Assembly (NCBI GenBank): GCA_963573305.1
Contig: OY754338.1
Span: forward strand, 17,172,192 to 17,236,191
DNA length: 64,000 nt
DNA from: Pyrrhosoma nymphula
Lineage: Eukaryota > Arthropoda > Insecta > Odonata > Coenagrionidae
Direction of reading: 5' to 3'
Under the pieces are notes generated by a model. It was not told where the DNA came from. It searched no databases and saw only the letters and a program-made list of their open reading frames with translations. Below, one piece after another: positions 34,925 to 46,747 of this stretch. A program made the position numbers and the translations under genes. The stretch's first letter is position 1. Every line of letters begins with the position of its first letter.

Positions 34925-36630
34925 GTCCCGGTAGGTTGGGAACAGAACCGAGCCGTCTCCTGATCTGATTAAACTTACCACCTAGAAAAAGAAATTTAAA
35001 AGTGTTTGTGCAACATGCACATGTGAACATTAAGTTTGACTGATGCGCCTGCTAATTGACATTCGGAATGTCATCAATCTGCTAATTTTGCTAAACCCAC
35101 CTCCTCGTTCAGGTGTATCCACTTGAACTACGCATAAATTTCCTTCAAGTTTCCAAACACTATTCTGTTTTGCCTAATAAATTTTGCAGCTCCCTCATAA
35201 ATGCTTTTGCTCTCTTACTTTCCGGCCATTTCCCTACAATTTTTTTTTTTGAGGCTCCATAAAAATCCCTTGTTTTCATCTCTGTGTTATCAGATAGCAT
35301 TTCCCTTTGTTTTTTTGGTCTGAGTATTCCGCGCTCCATCACGCATTTCATTTTTTTTCTCAGCGAAATATGCAGAGGCACGTAACAATTTTTGTTCCTT
35401 GCCTCTTGTTTATTTTTTTTATGGAAACTCACCACGACCTGGGAAGAGCAAACAATACATGTGTTTTTGCACAACATTTTGAAAAGGAGTCTTCTTCAAT
35501 GGTTGTAGCTTTTCCCTTCCCGCACCTTCAAATACTTAGGCCGCAATTTCTTCATCAGTAGTGATTTAGACATGTAATTGAATGTAATTGGAATATCTTT
35601 TATCGGTTAAAAAAATAAATGGGAGCTCAAGTGATCGATTACCATACCATTATCATGACTCAAATTGAATTTTTTGGGTGTTGTTGCACAAATACTCACA
35701 TGTAAATTTGAAGCTCTCTTGAAGGTCTTTCAGAGAGTTTATGATAACACAATCGTTTTTCACGATAATAGTGGGAAGAGTACCCTGGTTATATGCTTTA
35801 GAATGTTTGCCGAATCATCAGATGAGTTTAAATAGAATATATAAGTATCTAAATATCGGAATCAAGAAATTGCCGATTTTATACTAAAGCTTGGGGTATT
35901 AGAATTCCAACTTAGTATCCTGTTGTCGTGCAGTTAAAAACATATTTTATCTAAAACTCAGTATAAGTAACCAAATCGACAATCTACTAAGTAGTCCTAT
36001 TTTTAAATATCACATTTACATTTCTTTCCAAGAAAATTGTTCAAAATTCAACGAAAGTGAAGATACGTAGGTCATTTTTTGTTTTCCCTCTAATTTGGTA
36101 TGGTAGGTATGAGGTAATCTTATCTTTAAACGAGCCGTAAATATGGAATGGAATAATCGGTGGATATAATTGGTACTAACTAATCGATTAGCTATTATAA
36201 TGGAACGTTCATTATTCCATTGAAATAAAAGATTACTTCTGAGAGAAAAGTGGATTCATCGATTAAAATACACTATTATTTACGCCCTTGGAACGGAGTC
36301 GATACACACGGAAATTGGTCGAACATAAATCCACTTCACCATCAAGTCTCCTCGTTCGTTGTTGGTGTTTTCAATTTGTTGTGGAAATCGAACCGACTGT
36401 ACTTCATAGAACGTTATGAAGCCTAGTCCCATGAAAAGTGACATCGCAAGCCAGGACGGAGACGTAAAATAGAGTCTAAACAAGAGCGACGAGATTTCAA
36501 GAGCGTTTTTCGGCAGTGAGATCTTACAACTCATGGTGTTGAAGTCAGCGGACATAGATGCGCATTAGCTAAACAGTTCGACGCACACGAACGATGAACG
36601 CTGTTGAAACCGGCCAGTATGTCGCAATGT
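34925..36630. other. Unannotated stretch
   Basis: No recognised feature. The minus-strand frames at 35160-35477 (105 codons, Lys-rich) and 36280-36555 (91 codons) have no identifiable domain; either could be a chance frame. Confidence 0.35.
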
Positions 36631-36639
36631 AGCATGCCG

Positions 36640-37175
36640 TCTAGGTACAGCTACTACCCTGATATTACCCTGGAAGCCACCTCAAGGCTGTGTGACAGGG
36701 GGTGAGTTATCACCAACATGCTGTACACTTAACCCTAATAGAGTAAATGAAACAACAACTATTAATGCATTAGCAAAAATTTGTGACTACTTTCCAGGAG
36801 ATGAAATTGCACCAACATGCACTAACTTTAGGTACCTACCTATGTTACCAATGTTACAGAAACTATTTGCAATGATGTATTTTGCAGCTTCATAAATTCA
36901 CAGGGACACAAGAGCCATGCAGGAAGCATGCGAAAAGCGCTGTTAATATTACGTTTCAGACAATGAAACAAGAATTAGGGAGTAAATCAACTAATTAGCT
37001 ACCCCACCTATCGACAAACCTAGTTTTAAGTCTCATTAGCAGCTGTTATTTTTTCTTATAGTTCGCGGGAAATATGGCATTTTAAACCTGTTCGCTGTGC
37101 CATCTATTTCCCTAATTTTATTCTCGTGATCTAATCTACCGTAGACGTCGGGATTTTGTATCACTTCTCATTACT
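36640..37175 (-). pseudogene. LINE 3' end fragment, copy 2 of family
   Basis: The minus strand reads YGRLDHENKIREID and RFKMPYFPRTIRKNNSC, matching YGRLDHKNKIREID and RFKMSFFPRAIRDYNGC in the copy at 48025-48870. It then continues through the 3' UTR to CACCCCCTGTCACACAGCC and TGGCTTCCAGGGTAA. Only about the last 40 codons and 3' UTR remain. This copy is more diverged than that at 48 kb. Confidence 0.8.
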
Positions 37176-37648
37176 GAGTATTTAAATTGTCTGTTTGAGT
37201 GAAGTTAGTGATTTCTTCTTTCCCTGCGGCCAAATGTGTTGTAAATATTTATCGAGTTCAATCAAAGTTCATGCAGAAAAAGGAAAGGTATTAACCAAAA
37301 AGTAATTATAAACTTTACACGATCCATGTTTGACGCCATTACTGAAAATAAACTCATACAAAACAATGTCGGTGCGATTATCGACATTCTTTTTTTCTCA
37401 AGCGCACTCCCGCATACATCAACTCTTCCTTCCGATCTGTTTTTACAATTAGTTTCAGACCCTCCGCACTGGGCGCATTCCTAACTACCTGAAAAGAATC
37501 TAAATAAAATACACTTTTATGTTGCGAAGAAGAGCTGCACACTTAAGCCCGGTTTCATAATCCCAGTTTAAATAATTTCTTGATGTGAAAATCGAGTTGC
37601 TCATTCGTTCACCCATCGATGACGCTCTAGTCAACAAACTGACAGTCT

Positions 37649-37983
37649 GGGGGGTTATTTTTTAATCTCACTTTAAAAGTGAGATTACGTCATAATATAC
37701 GGAAAATGACGTCATTTTTCGTAGTTCCACTCCACCACTCAGGCGGCGTCTTCGGCTCTCAAGTGGTAATCTGCAGGTCTTTTCTTTGACTCACCCGCTT
37801 TCTCGACTCTTGATCCGTTTCATTTGCTTCCACCTTTCATTAGTTCCATCTTACCTGTCGCAAGGAACGTGAAATGGATCCACCATCGAACCTTGGCCGA
37901 TCGTGAGCCGATCATAAAGAAAGAGAAACGGATCTCCCGCCTTCCCGTAAAGAGTCATTAAAAAGGTTACACAATAACCCCCC
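37649..37983. mobile_element. MITE with GGGGGGTTATT termini
   Basis: The ends GGGGGGTTATTTTTTAATC and (reverse complement) GGGGGGTTATTGTGTAACC are inverted, 335 bp apart. Just inside the left end lies a palindrome, AATCTCACTTTTAAAG-like (ATCTCACTTTAAAAGTGAGA), then two cAMP-response-like sites, TTACGTCA and TGACGTCA. No duplication was obvious. No coding capacity. Confidence 0.65.
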
Positions 37984-37989
37984 TAATGT

Positions 37990-38695
37990 AATACGCAAAA
38001 ACAAAACTCTCAGCTAACAGAAAGCTAACTTGGACGGTATGTCGTCTTGAAGCTAACGTTTACAAGACTTACTAAACAATATGGACATAGTGATGGAAAT
38101 GGAGAAAGACTGGACAGCTCTCAATATTTTCAAGCGCGTTCAACAGGCAGAGATGGCGGCGATGAGCCGTGCATCTGTTGGTCGCGTGAGGCTCCTCGTA
38201 ACGCCTTTGATGATGTATGTGGGCGAGACACATGTCGCCTCTGCCAACACTCTTTTCCACCCTTTTGGAGAATTATCCCTCGCTGTGATATCCGTTGCTG
38301 CGAAATGCCTTGACCGGCGTATCACGTGACGAGGATGGACAGCGGCCGCGGCCGCGACTCACCCCTTGCCCACCCCTGCTTTTAAAAGGTCACACCTCCG
38401 CGCATGCAATCGCCTCAGCGTGATCAAAATTCGTTTTCCCCCGTATCCGAGTATTTTACGAGGAAGCGTACTTTCTGGCAAACTTAAATAAATATAATCC
38501 ATCCATATATGTGTCTTCCGCTGACATTAATACGTGTCTCCTTTGAAAGGAGACAAGCCTGGAAATTTGCAGCAGGATTTATTGTTTTAAACGTAAGCAT
38601 TTATTTTTCCGGGAAAGTTTTGTTGCTGTTAGATATTACTTAAAGTTAAGACTTTATACTGTTCTAGTATCGAATAATAGAATATAAAATTATTC
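37990..38695. other. Unannotated stretch
   Basis: Four overlapping reading frames at 38047-38329 on both strands reflect locally balanced composition; none matches a known protein. GCGGCCGCGGCCGC at about 38343 is a small GC-rich palindrome. Confidence 0.35.
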
Positions 38696-38750
38696 TTTCG
38701 TAAAGGTTTCTCGAGTTTGACACCGGGTAAGATTATTGAAATGCATCAAC

Positions 38751-38782
38751 GTTTCGATGGTTGACTCAGCAATCGTTATCAG
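38751..38782 (-). ncRNA. Hammerhead-like core 3' of a Penelope endonuclease remnant
   Basis: Minus strand: CTGATAA (rc 38776-38782, one change from CUGANGA), a weak hairpin and GAAAC (rc 38751-38755) followed by GTTG. It sits downstream, on the same strand, of the Penelope GIY-YIG remnant at 38900-39225, where the 3' terminal repeat is expected. An inverted partial copy (ATCGGAACGTCGATGG) is at about 39294-39310. Confidence 0.5.
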
Positions 38783-38899
38783 GATAATGAGTCGAGCGAG
38801 AATGCTGGCGGTTAGCCGCGTATAGCGTATAGCCGCAGATTCCCCATTGTTGTGGGGGCCGTTACGATTCTTTTGAACTCCATCAATTACCAATTACCT

Positions 38900-39225
38900 A
38901 GTCTTACTTAAGCTGAAGCCGTTGCCTCTACTGATGTTATATGGATCCACCTGTATCAATATGGCTTCTTTTGTTATTCTTGACCAATATTTGGACGCTA
39001 GGGAAAGTAGTGTGGAATTATGGTAATCGACACGTTGACCAGGGCAAGGCTATGCTCTGCTAATGCAGACTTTTCCGGTTGTAAAAGCCTAAAATGCTTC
39101 TTTCATGCTCTTTGATTCATTTCTTGATGGTCCTTTCTGTCTCGCCAATATTCGTTATACCACACTCGCATGGTATGTGGTATACCTACTCCGGATATTT
39201 TCAGGCCGAGGTTGTCCTTAGAGGT
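38900..39225 (-). pseudogene. Penelope-like element GIY-YIG endonuclease remnant
   Basis: Minus strand reads VYHIPCECGITNIGETERTI, then IKEHERSI and, after a frameshift, EKSALAEHSLALV. Penelope-like proteins end with a GIY-YIG nuclease of this form: a VY-IPCECG start, an Y-IGET motif (N-IGET here) and the KSA-AEH motif. Further on, decayed frames resemble the final SYW-RI-EAI part. At least one stop and two frameshifts make it inactive. The hammerhead-like core at 38751-38782 follows in the 3' direction, so endonuclease and terminal repeat are in the family's normal order. The reverse transcriptase is missing. Confidence 0.8.
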
Positions 39226-39329
39226 GAGCAGGAAATTTTGAGCTTAGCATGCGGTTTATGCAACGTTTCCACTCCGTGCTGAGTCAACCATCGGAACGTC
39301 GATGGATTTCAATAATCTTACCCAGTGAA

Positions 39330-39910
39330 AAACCCTAGAAAACTTGACAAATATAATTCCCGGGAAAAAACTTAAATCCTCTAAAACAATTCTTATTTTT
39401 AACATACTTTATATGTGTATATATCCGCACAACAACCAACCTCTAGCACTATTTTCACTACGACATGTGCCAATCCGAACATTTCAAACGCTCTATAACG
39501 TACTTGTTGGCACGTCGATGTCGCCAAATTTATTCATAAAAATTCTACTCATTTCGTTACTTGGAAATACCTGAAATTAGCGTTCGTGAATCAGGGATAA
39601 GTATCCCTTCTCCTTGGTGAGAGGAAAGCTCATCAGAGCGTCAGAGCGATCACACGCTCTCTGGGTCCGCGCTCAGCGTCACGACCGCAAGATAATTTAT
39701 CGATTGGCGAGTCAATAACCTTTGCAAACTACTTTTCATTAGCGGGTACATGCAGCTCTAAAAAGCCGTCTAAAGTCAGCACTTTCCATTATCTCCTCTT
39801 CTCCCTCAAATTCCTCACTTTACACGAAGAACACCTACCGTGCTCTCCTTCCGTCACCCTCCCATGCCCCTAAATAGTCTCTGGATCCGGCAACCTATAT
39901 ACAGTAGATA
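39330..39910. other. Unannotated stretch between Penelope remnants
   Basis: No coding remnant recognised. The pyrimidine-rich 39780-39880 might be the 5' part of the following Penelope fragment. Confidence 0.3.
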
Positions 39911-39914
39911 TACC

Positions 39915-40290
39915 ACCTATGTGTAACCTATATACGCCTGCAGGTTGTGTTGATTTTCTCTCTGTCATTGGACCACCTCCATGCAACGAGATCCGGTGCC
40001 TCACCTACCTCATTAAAAAATACCTTTTCCCGTTCCTTCACAAGCACGGTGACGAATGTTGCTTCATGAAAAACATACCCGGGGAACTTGTTCCTCGGTT
40101 ATTGTAATTTATCTGATTACCTGCCATCACTTCCAGGCCTTATATATTGGACTCACGTTTTACATCTGAGTAAGCAATTATAAGGAGCCGCCTGACGCAA
40201 TAATTGCGGTTGCCTGTAGCAGAGCACGCAAATTCCTAAAACCAACCCTTCTAACTCCTGCTTCAGTGCAAAAATGGTAACAAAAATCAA
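39915..40290 (+). pseudogene. Penelope-like element linker and GIY-YIG remnant
   Basis: Plus frames give PPCNEIRCLTYLIKKYL and, after stops, VIYLITCHHFQALYIGLTFY. This mirrors the PCHRARCKTCP and VVYILLCNLCDSYYIGLTTN layout of the fragment at 11262-11700, so both belong to one Penelope-like lineage, distinct from those at 38.9 and 60.9 kb. The second linker cysteine is replaced by tyrosine (RCLTY for RCKTC). It is short, frameshifted and dead. Confidence 0.6.
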
Positions 40291-40626
40291 CCGCAGCCTC
40301 CCAACTGACACACCTATAACGGAGCTCCGACACTAGGAGCGATCTGACATTTCAATTTTGAAATACAAAAGTGCGAATATTCTACGAATGCCTGCTGAAC
40401 TCTAGGAGTGAGGTGTACAACACGATTTGGCCGTCGGAATTCGGCAATTTATTTATGCAAATAAGTTACTTTGTCAACTATTAATTCCGTCACTCTATTT
40501 TGGGGAGGGGGGTATGAACCTGTAATTAACGTGAAAAACTCTCTGAAAGTAGCGATACACGTTGAGGTACTGCAAATCACTCCACCCTTCCATAGAAGTC
40601 AGCGAACAATTGTAAATCCATCTTAA

Positions 40627-41159
40627 GGAGGTTCGGTGGTTTCATTCAACTTACGAGAATTCAATGAAACTTCGTGAAAGTATTAATAATGTTGTTCTAA
40701 AGCTACCTGCAAGTTTTCAGAGTTATTTGCCGCAGGTTTCTTAATATATTTGATCGAGAATCGGGCATGAAATTACACGCGTTCTTATGCCTTTTCTTCT
40801 GCATCCTGCAAATTATGCATCCACGTTCAAGTACCTTAATCGTGTTGCGAATTTAACATCGTCCGCAACGCGCGCGAGGGATTTCTTCAAGCGCTCGGAG
40901 TAAAAATCTGCTTTACATTTTTCTATCGATGATATAAAGTACTATACATTGAATGACTAGAAAATTTTCTTTTTGATAAATAAAGCCTTGCGTTCCCATA
41001 ACAACCCGTGTAATTTCATGCCCACTTCTCGTTCAAATATCTTAAGAAATCTGCGACAGATAATTATGAAAAAAATAAGGCAGCTTTAAGATAACAAAAG
41101 TAATGTTTACAGCAAGTTTCATCGAATTCTCTTAAGTTGAGCGAAGCTACCGAACCTCC
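40627..41159. mobile_element. TTAA-flanked MITE, family member B
   Basis: Inverted ends GGAGGTTCGGTGGTTTCATT and (reverse complement) GGAGGTTCGGTAGCTTCGCT continue inward with AGAGAATTC-ATGAAACTT. TTAA lies outside each end (40623-40626 and 41160-41163). 533 bp, no coding capacity. It shares the TTAA target and GG-AG-TT start with the elements at 20517 and 55077 but has its own interior. Confidence 0.85.
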
Positions 41160-41164
41160 TTAAG

Positions 41165-42460
41165 TTTCATTCTTGGCCCACGAACACAGTTTTAAAATGC
41201 GGAGCAACTCAGCCGATGAAGGCCAATATTGCTTTCCCTATTTAGTGCCCGCCGATTTCGGAGTAATCTTTGTATGCATGCGGATCGGGTCACACTATTT
41301 CCATCTTTTTATCGGGAATTGGAAAAAATCCCGCCATTATTTATGCCTCCATTGACTTGTAACTGGGAAAATGAACCGAACGGAATGAGATTATGAACGC
41401 GATGATGGCGGGGGTATAAATACCATGCGGGATCGAAGTCCTCTCCGTTTCCAAGAAAATGATTACACGCCCTCTAAAGAGAGAGAGTAGACCTTCGCGT
41501 GCCGCCCGGGGCGTGGAGGAGAGGGGACTAAAGGGGGGAGGGGAGGGCGGAAGGGGCAGCCCTCTCCACTTTCCGAACTCTGACCCTTTTGCGTGACATT
41601 GGCGATCCCGTAGGTGATTGGCCGAACGGGGGAGAGATCAATCTTTCTCGTGAATGGCTGCTTTGTCCCCGGAAAAACCTTTCGTTTCCCTCGGTCAACG
41701 CGACGTCGAGTATAAGGCCGGTGTGTATATGGTTGGCGTCAACGTGAGTACTGGGCGCTTAGGTACCAGTCACTCTAGTATAGGCATAGCAAAACTTGGT
41801 GGAACTCACTTGCGAAGAATATGACTCCAAAGAGAAGAAGGCATACAAGAGATGTGGAACAAAGGGGCATATTGTCCCTCCGGAAGTCCTCCGGTACATA
41901 TTCCCGGTCATTAACGCTTGACTCACCCTCCGTGACCTATAATTATCCGCAGGTGTGTGCCACCAAGTTTCGCTTTACCGATAACTCACTTTGTAAAATG
42001 GCGTACAAGCTTTCCATTCGTTCCAGGCCCAGCGAATTTCAGAACAGATCGGGGGTAGATTTTAAGTGCACTAGACAGTAAGGGTAACTCGATAATTACA
42101 TCTTCGATTGTTGATTTTGTGTTTTGAAGTACTTACAACAAATAAGTCAAACATAGGTAATGTTAAATTTTACTTACTCTTTCAAGGGAGAACTTATTAA
42201 TCCATATTCGTGGGAATTTCTTGCTAGATGGCCGCATCATCGTCAATCTGTTTTTGCAGATAACTCTACGAGAACAGGACGTTTAGATATAAATATATAA
42301 AATAACAGTGGGCCGATCATGCTTAATCGTGCCAAATAACCCAAATTTACATCAATACAAACACTCATTTCAATTGTGATCAGATGGCACGTAGGTATAT
42401 TCTTCTTATCAGCGATGCGCTCTGGGCATTTTAACACTCCCCTCTATCTATATACTTATT
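41165..42460. other. Unannotated stretch with a TATA-like box
   Basis: GGGGGTATAAATACC places a good TATA word at 41415-41422 in a GC-richer setting, followed by a GA tract (about 41482) and a G-rich run (41510-41550). No transcript unit or reading frame follows convincingly. 41790-41870 weakly resembles 22810-22890 (TAGC-AAAC, ACTC-CTTG-G, ATGACT-CC), which may be a shared decayed repeat. Confidence 0.3.
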
Positions 42461-42464
42461 TGTG

Positions 42465-42910
42465 CCATGTTTATAAGAAACTATCCCCATTTTTTTCCTG
42501 TTAACTTGAGCTTCCATAATCACTACACTCGCTCTAGATATGACATACATAGCCAACAATATTCCTACAGTCTATGTCTGAAAGACCAATATCACTCCAT
42601 TTCCACAGTTTACAACAAGATTCCAATAGAAATTCGCTCAATTTCCTCTTCGTCATGCTTCAAGTCCAAACTAAAAAAATGTTAATTCATAAAAGTTATT
42701 ATAGCTTAAGCGAGTATCTATCTGATGATTTTCATGAATTTATGTATATTTGTTCTCACTTCTTCGTAATTTCATATATTTGTATTTGGTTTCATTTATT
42801 TATTTATTGGCAACCTCTGTATTATATCTGCCAAACTACTTGTAAATAGTGTGTGGTAAAATTTTGTCGAAACTCATGGATGTTACATCCCAATGATGTT
42901 AATAAATTAT
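42465..42910 (+). pseudogene. LINE reverse transcriptase C-terminal fragment
   Basis: Plus frames read FHNHYTRSRYDIHSQQYSYS, then STVYNKIPIEIRSISS and FKSKLKKC, with HKSYYSLSEYLSD following in another frame. The pattern H-Y-TR, then VYN-IP-EIR, then F-KLK, then a short tail is typical of the extreme C-terminus of jockey/CR1-type LINE proteins. AATAAATTATGATATGATAT at about 42901 may be the 3' tail. It is a 5'-truncated copy, a different family from the other LINEs here. Confidence 0.6.
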
Positions 42911-43224
42911 GATATGATATTATACCAACTATATGGTAGTTGTATGTATGATTTCTCATCAATCTCATGGTATCTCCCGGAATTTTATACTCTATGAATG
43001 CACAATTCCGGGAAATGGTTTTCCAGGAGTTGGTATCGCTAGGAACAACTGATTCAGAAGGTGTATAAATGACGAAAAGGAAGATATTGCTCGTCAATTG
43101 GGCATTGCCATCGCCAATGTGGCAATGTGCCGATGCGTTTGTGTGACTGTGTGAGTTAGGGAAAGTCGGGAACTTAGAGTGAGAAAAGCGACTGCCAAAT
43201 ACTTCATGCACGATAAAATGAAAG

Positions 43225-43375
43225 GAAACACTTTGTATTTACACGCGATTTAATATTTCGACCGCTGTTTAAACGCATGAGCGTCATCATAAAGTATTAT
43301 GAAGTTATCTTGATTATGGTGCTCATGCGTTGAAACCGCGGTCGACCTATTAAATCGTTTGGAAACACGAGTGTT
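43225..43375. repeat. Inverted pair of Penelope-like terminal fragments
   Basis: GGAAACACTTTGTATTTACA, CGATTTAATATTTCGACCGC, ACGCATGAGC on the left is met by the inverted GCTCATGCGTTGAAACCGCG, GTCGACC, ATTTAAT-like and GGAAACACGAGTG on the right, about 35 bp apart. On the minus strand the left half reads ATGATGA, a stem GCT/AGC, then CGAAAT, a degenerate hammerhead layout. Confidence 0.5.
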
Positions 43376-43379
43376 TTTT

Positions 43380-45414
43380 TTTTATTTTTTAATGAACTTC
43401 ACCAAGGAAGAAAATACTACCCTTGATTATACTTTATAAATTCGTTGACTAATCTTGGTAGTTGGAACTGTGTTTTTAGTAATGGATGCATTAAGAATCC
43501 TACTTTAGCAACAACGTTGATTTTTTTAACGGTGCTAATTTGGAAATAAGGGATTGTTAATTATTTTGCTCCTACCGTCCAAAAACAACCTCTATACAAA
43601 AAATGAAATCTACGAGATTAAACCATTCTTAACTTAAATAAATTCTCGTAATCAGTTTTTATTGCTCGTGCTTAGCCATGCGAGAGGGCTTTGCATGCTT
43701 CGCTCTAAATTGCAAATTACGTAGTTGGATTTGGCAAAGGAATAAATTAGAAATATCCTCCCCACAATGCATCTGCATTTCATGGCATTTATGTTTTTCC
43801 GATGAAACAAACTTGATGAATTCCTACTGCCTAATGGCCAAAGGACCGTGAATGATTTACTTTGGGTCAACGGCCATGCTCGTGCCGGGTGTCCAAGTAG
43901 GGATGGTATGAGACGGGGATTTTTCGTCACAGCGTCCGATAGTGAGGACTCCTACTCTCAGTCACACTGTCAAAAAGCGGTGTTTTTGTCACGAGCGTGA
44001 TTTCGGATGTAAGCTGTGCAAAACCGAGTGAAAGGTTCAAAAGACATTGGCGACCGCTGCCGTCTCTCACAGAATTCTGGGGGATCATTACTGTCCACAT
44101 ACTATATTACGTTCTGATACTAATATGGGGCCATTTGTTTGGAAAAGGTGTTAAAATGAGTATTGATAGGATATGGTTGTCGTAGTATTAAACGTAAAAT
44201 ATATATGCATGTACACTATAGGTTTTTATGTGCATGTTTCAATGTAAGTCTGTCTTGATGAATTTGCATTCAGCTTGAGATATTGGTTTGAAACCTCAAC
44301 AAGGGTAATGAGCAGTGCTTCCCAAACTTTCTCGAGCCAAAAATTCCCTGTCCAATGCAGCCCAAATGTAAGCTTTAAAATTATAATAAGATGTGTAAAC
44401 TATATGACCAAATCAAGAAAATTATAAGTTAAATTAAAAACAATGATGATTGTTCTAACGTTTATTTCAAGTACAATAGATAGATGGATTATTTATGTCA
44501 TGAGATTTATGCATTCACATTCATGGGACAAGTCACGGCTTACATATAAATAAAGGGGAACTCGCATGCGATTATAAAAATGACAAAAACAAATTATTTG
44601 AAGAAATTCATTTAAAGAGTTTACAATAAACTTTTTCTCTTAAATAAAACTATATGACATCATGGCACTAGTTATAGTTGAAATTTGTAGAAATAGAGTC
44701 AACAATATATAATTGACAATACAATATAATGTTAATTAGTTTAATTGATTAAGTAACTATTAATTACAGATATCATTACTTCAAGGTCTTGAAGTATTTT
44801 GAGAAAGGTTTTAGAACTAACTCTAATAACACATACTAACGAAATACATTTTTATTCGATGAATGGGCTCGAAGAGATGATACCAGTGTCTTGACGTCTT
44901 GTGAAATGTTGCATGCAGTCTTAATCGCATCGTTCAAAAACTTGAACTCAAGTTCTTTGCTTGGAAATAATTTGAATCACTGCGCTAATTCCACCACCAA
45001 ACGAAACGAACGAAACCACCAAACGAAATTGGGAGTGCAAGGAATTTTTAACCGCCGTTGATAGGGCAGGATAGCAATAAGAAACTTCTTTAAGTAACCA
45101 AAAATTGTGATAATTTTTGTTATACTAAGGTTTTCCCAGTTCCATATCATGTTATCATTCAATTAATTCTTCCTCTTGTACCCCAACTTCCTCTATATCT
45201 AAAATGGATTTATGAAACCTGGGATTGCCCAGATCCTCGCCCAGGGTCTGGGGCCTGCCCGAAGGAAGCCTCCTCCCAATGCCCCGTCAAGAAAGGGTTA
45301 ACGGTCTCTATGGCGGTTGGTTTTTCAGCATGGTGTGTCACCGTAGAGGCCTGCAAACGGGCTCGAAATCCGGGCGACCCTCGCCCGCCCGTGCCGGGGC
45401 GAGAAGCAGTCTAA
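43380..45414. other. Unannotated stretch
   Basis: No gene recognised. CAGTGCTTCCCAAACTTT at about 44311 looks like one terminus of a hAT-type element but no partner was found. 45225-45410 is markedly GC-rich and unlike its neighbours; its origin is unknown. Confidence 0.35.
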
Positions 45415-46662
45415 AGGCCATTTTACACGGTACATTTTTTTGTACCATCTATCGTGCGAACGCATGTATCAGGAAATTGTACCGTTTAAAACGGCAAATT
45501 GTGCGAACGCTTGTACGAATGTATGAATGACTGAACGGAAAATAGAACCTGTTCTAATTTAAATCAGACAATCATACAATTTCGATCCAATTTTATTCAC
45601 CAGATGGCGCAGATATGGTGAAAACTGTGGTGCCTGAGTTACGATTGAAAATAAAGTTGTTTATAAAAAGGATTAACACTTTCCCGCAGAATAATATGAT
45701 TAACTATTATCCTGAGTTATATAATCTTTAAGGAGTAAACTCTTCTCGGCTCTCGACCGGTTTAAAGTATTCTAATCAACGTTTCGAGAGACGACTCGTC
45801 ACTCATTCTCAAGGGAAGAATTAATTATGTCGGCAATTATAAATAATTTGAACCAGTGGAGAACCCGAGAAGAGTTCACTCAAAGCTGCTCAAAAGTTTA
45901 CATCGTCATTTCGTCGTGTTATTTGGTGTTCTGGTTTTTCAGTGTAATCGTGATCTTTGGGTTTGTGTCCTTTTCCCCCAAAATGATGACGGGTCGCGCC
46001 CCCGAGTAGAGTTTTTGATATTCCGTGTGATATAAAAATAGTAATTTTATTTCTGTTAGTTATCAAGTAACATAGAAATCGACAAAAAAAGACATTAAAA
46101 CACTGGTACAAATACAAGGGAGGGAAATTTGGAGGGGCTAAAGAAACGTGTCCCGTGTTCCGCTATACCACTTAATAATAACACTTTGTCACACACTCAA
46201 AATAAACGTACGAAATGAGTCTATCAAGAGGATGAAGAGTGAAGATCCGGCGAGAAACGTCAATGACTTGTCGCACTAAAATCTATAAGAGCAAAAACGA
46301 AACGATGAAAAGGTCGAATATAAAGCCAAAGAGAAGAGACCAAGAGAGCTTTGTCGAAACCGGGAGCGTAATCAGTTGGCAGATGGTCGAGTCGAGGTTC
46401 CGAATTTCAGGTGATCAGCTTTTCAAGGTGTCAAATACGTGAGTAAAACATATGTTCATGAGTGAAATATAAACATGATAAAACAAAACACTCACGAATT
46501 CCGATCGATTTCTATCGCACGTTTTGCACGGAAAATTGTGCGTTTGCACTCATCGTGTAAAGCGACATTCAATGTGACTCGTACAATATTTTCTTACACA
46601 TTTGACTGTACATGTGTTCGCACGACAGATTGTACAAATGAATGTACCGTGTAAAACGGCCG
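45415..46662. mobile_element. Harbinger-like element, 1.25 kb, TAA target duplication
   Basis: The ends AGGCCATTTTACACGGTACA and (reverse complement) CGGCCGTTTTACACGGTACA are inverted, and similarity continues for about 130 bp (GTGCGAACGCATGTA against GTGCGAACACATGTA). TAA lies outside both (45412-45414 and 46663-46665), matching the 3-bp TWA duplication of PIF/Harbinger transposons. No transposase is encoded. Two hammerhead-like cores sit inside in inverted orientation (45781-45813, -; about 46228-46254, +). Confidence 0.7.
45781..45813 (-). ncRNA. Hammerhead-like core (degenerate)
   Basis: Minus strand: CTTGAGAATGAGTGACGAGT, then CGTCTCTC and GAAAC (rc 45781-45785) followed by GTTG. The CUGANGA box is altered; the closing GAG/CTC stem is short. 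An inverted relative, GATGAAGAGTGAAGATCC then GAGAAACGTC, is at about 46228-46254. Confidence 0.35.
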
Positions 46663-46747
46663 TAATAAGGCGAAATGCGATTGCTCCAAAAACGGTTTTA
46701 CCAAAGCGTTTTCGGCGTCCACTTATAAACCTGCCCTTCTGTTCTTA

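Noticed and set aside
35548..35562. CTGATGA on the minus strand near 35555
   Set aside because: No stem II or GAAA follows; an isolated heptamer is expected by chance.
41409..41425. A promoter at the TATAAATA word
   Set aside because: No initiator, transcript or reading frame supports it; noted only as a TATA-like word.
42822..43211. 129-codon minus-strand frame
   Set aside because: It runs antisense across the tail of a LINE fragment and toward a Penelope-type inverted repeat, with no motif.
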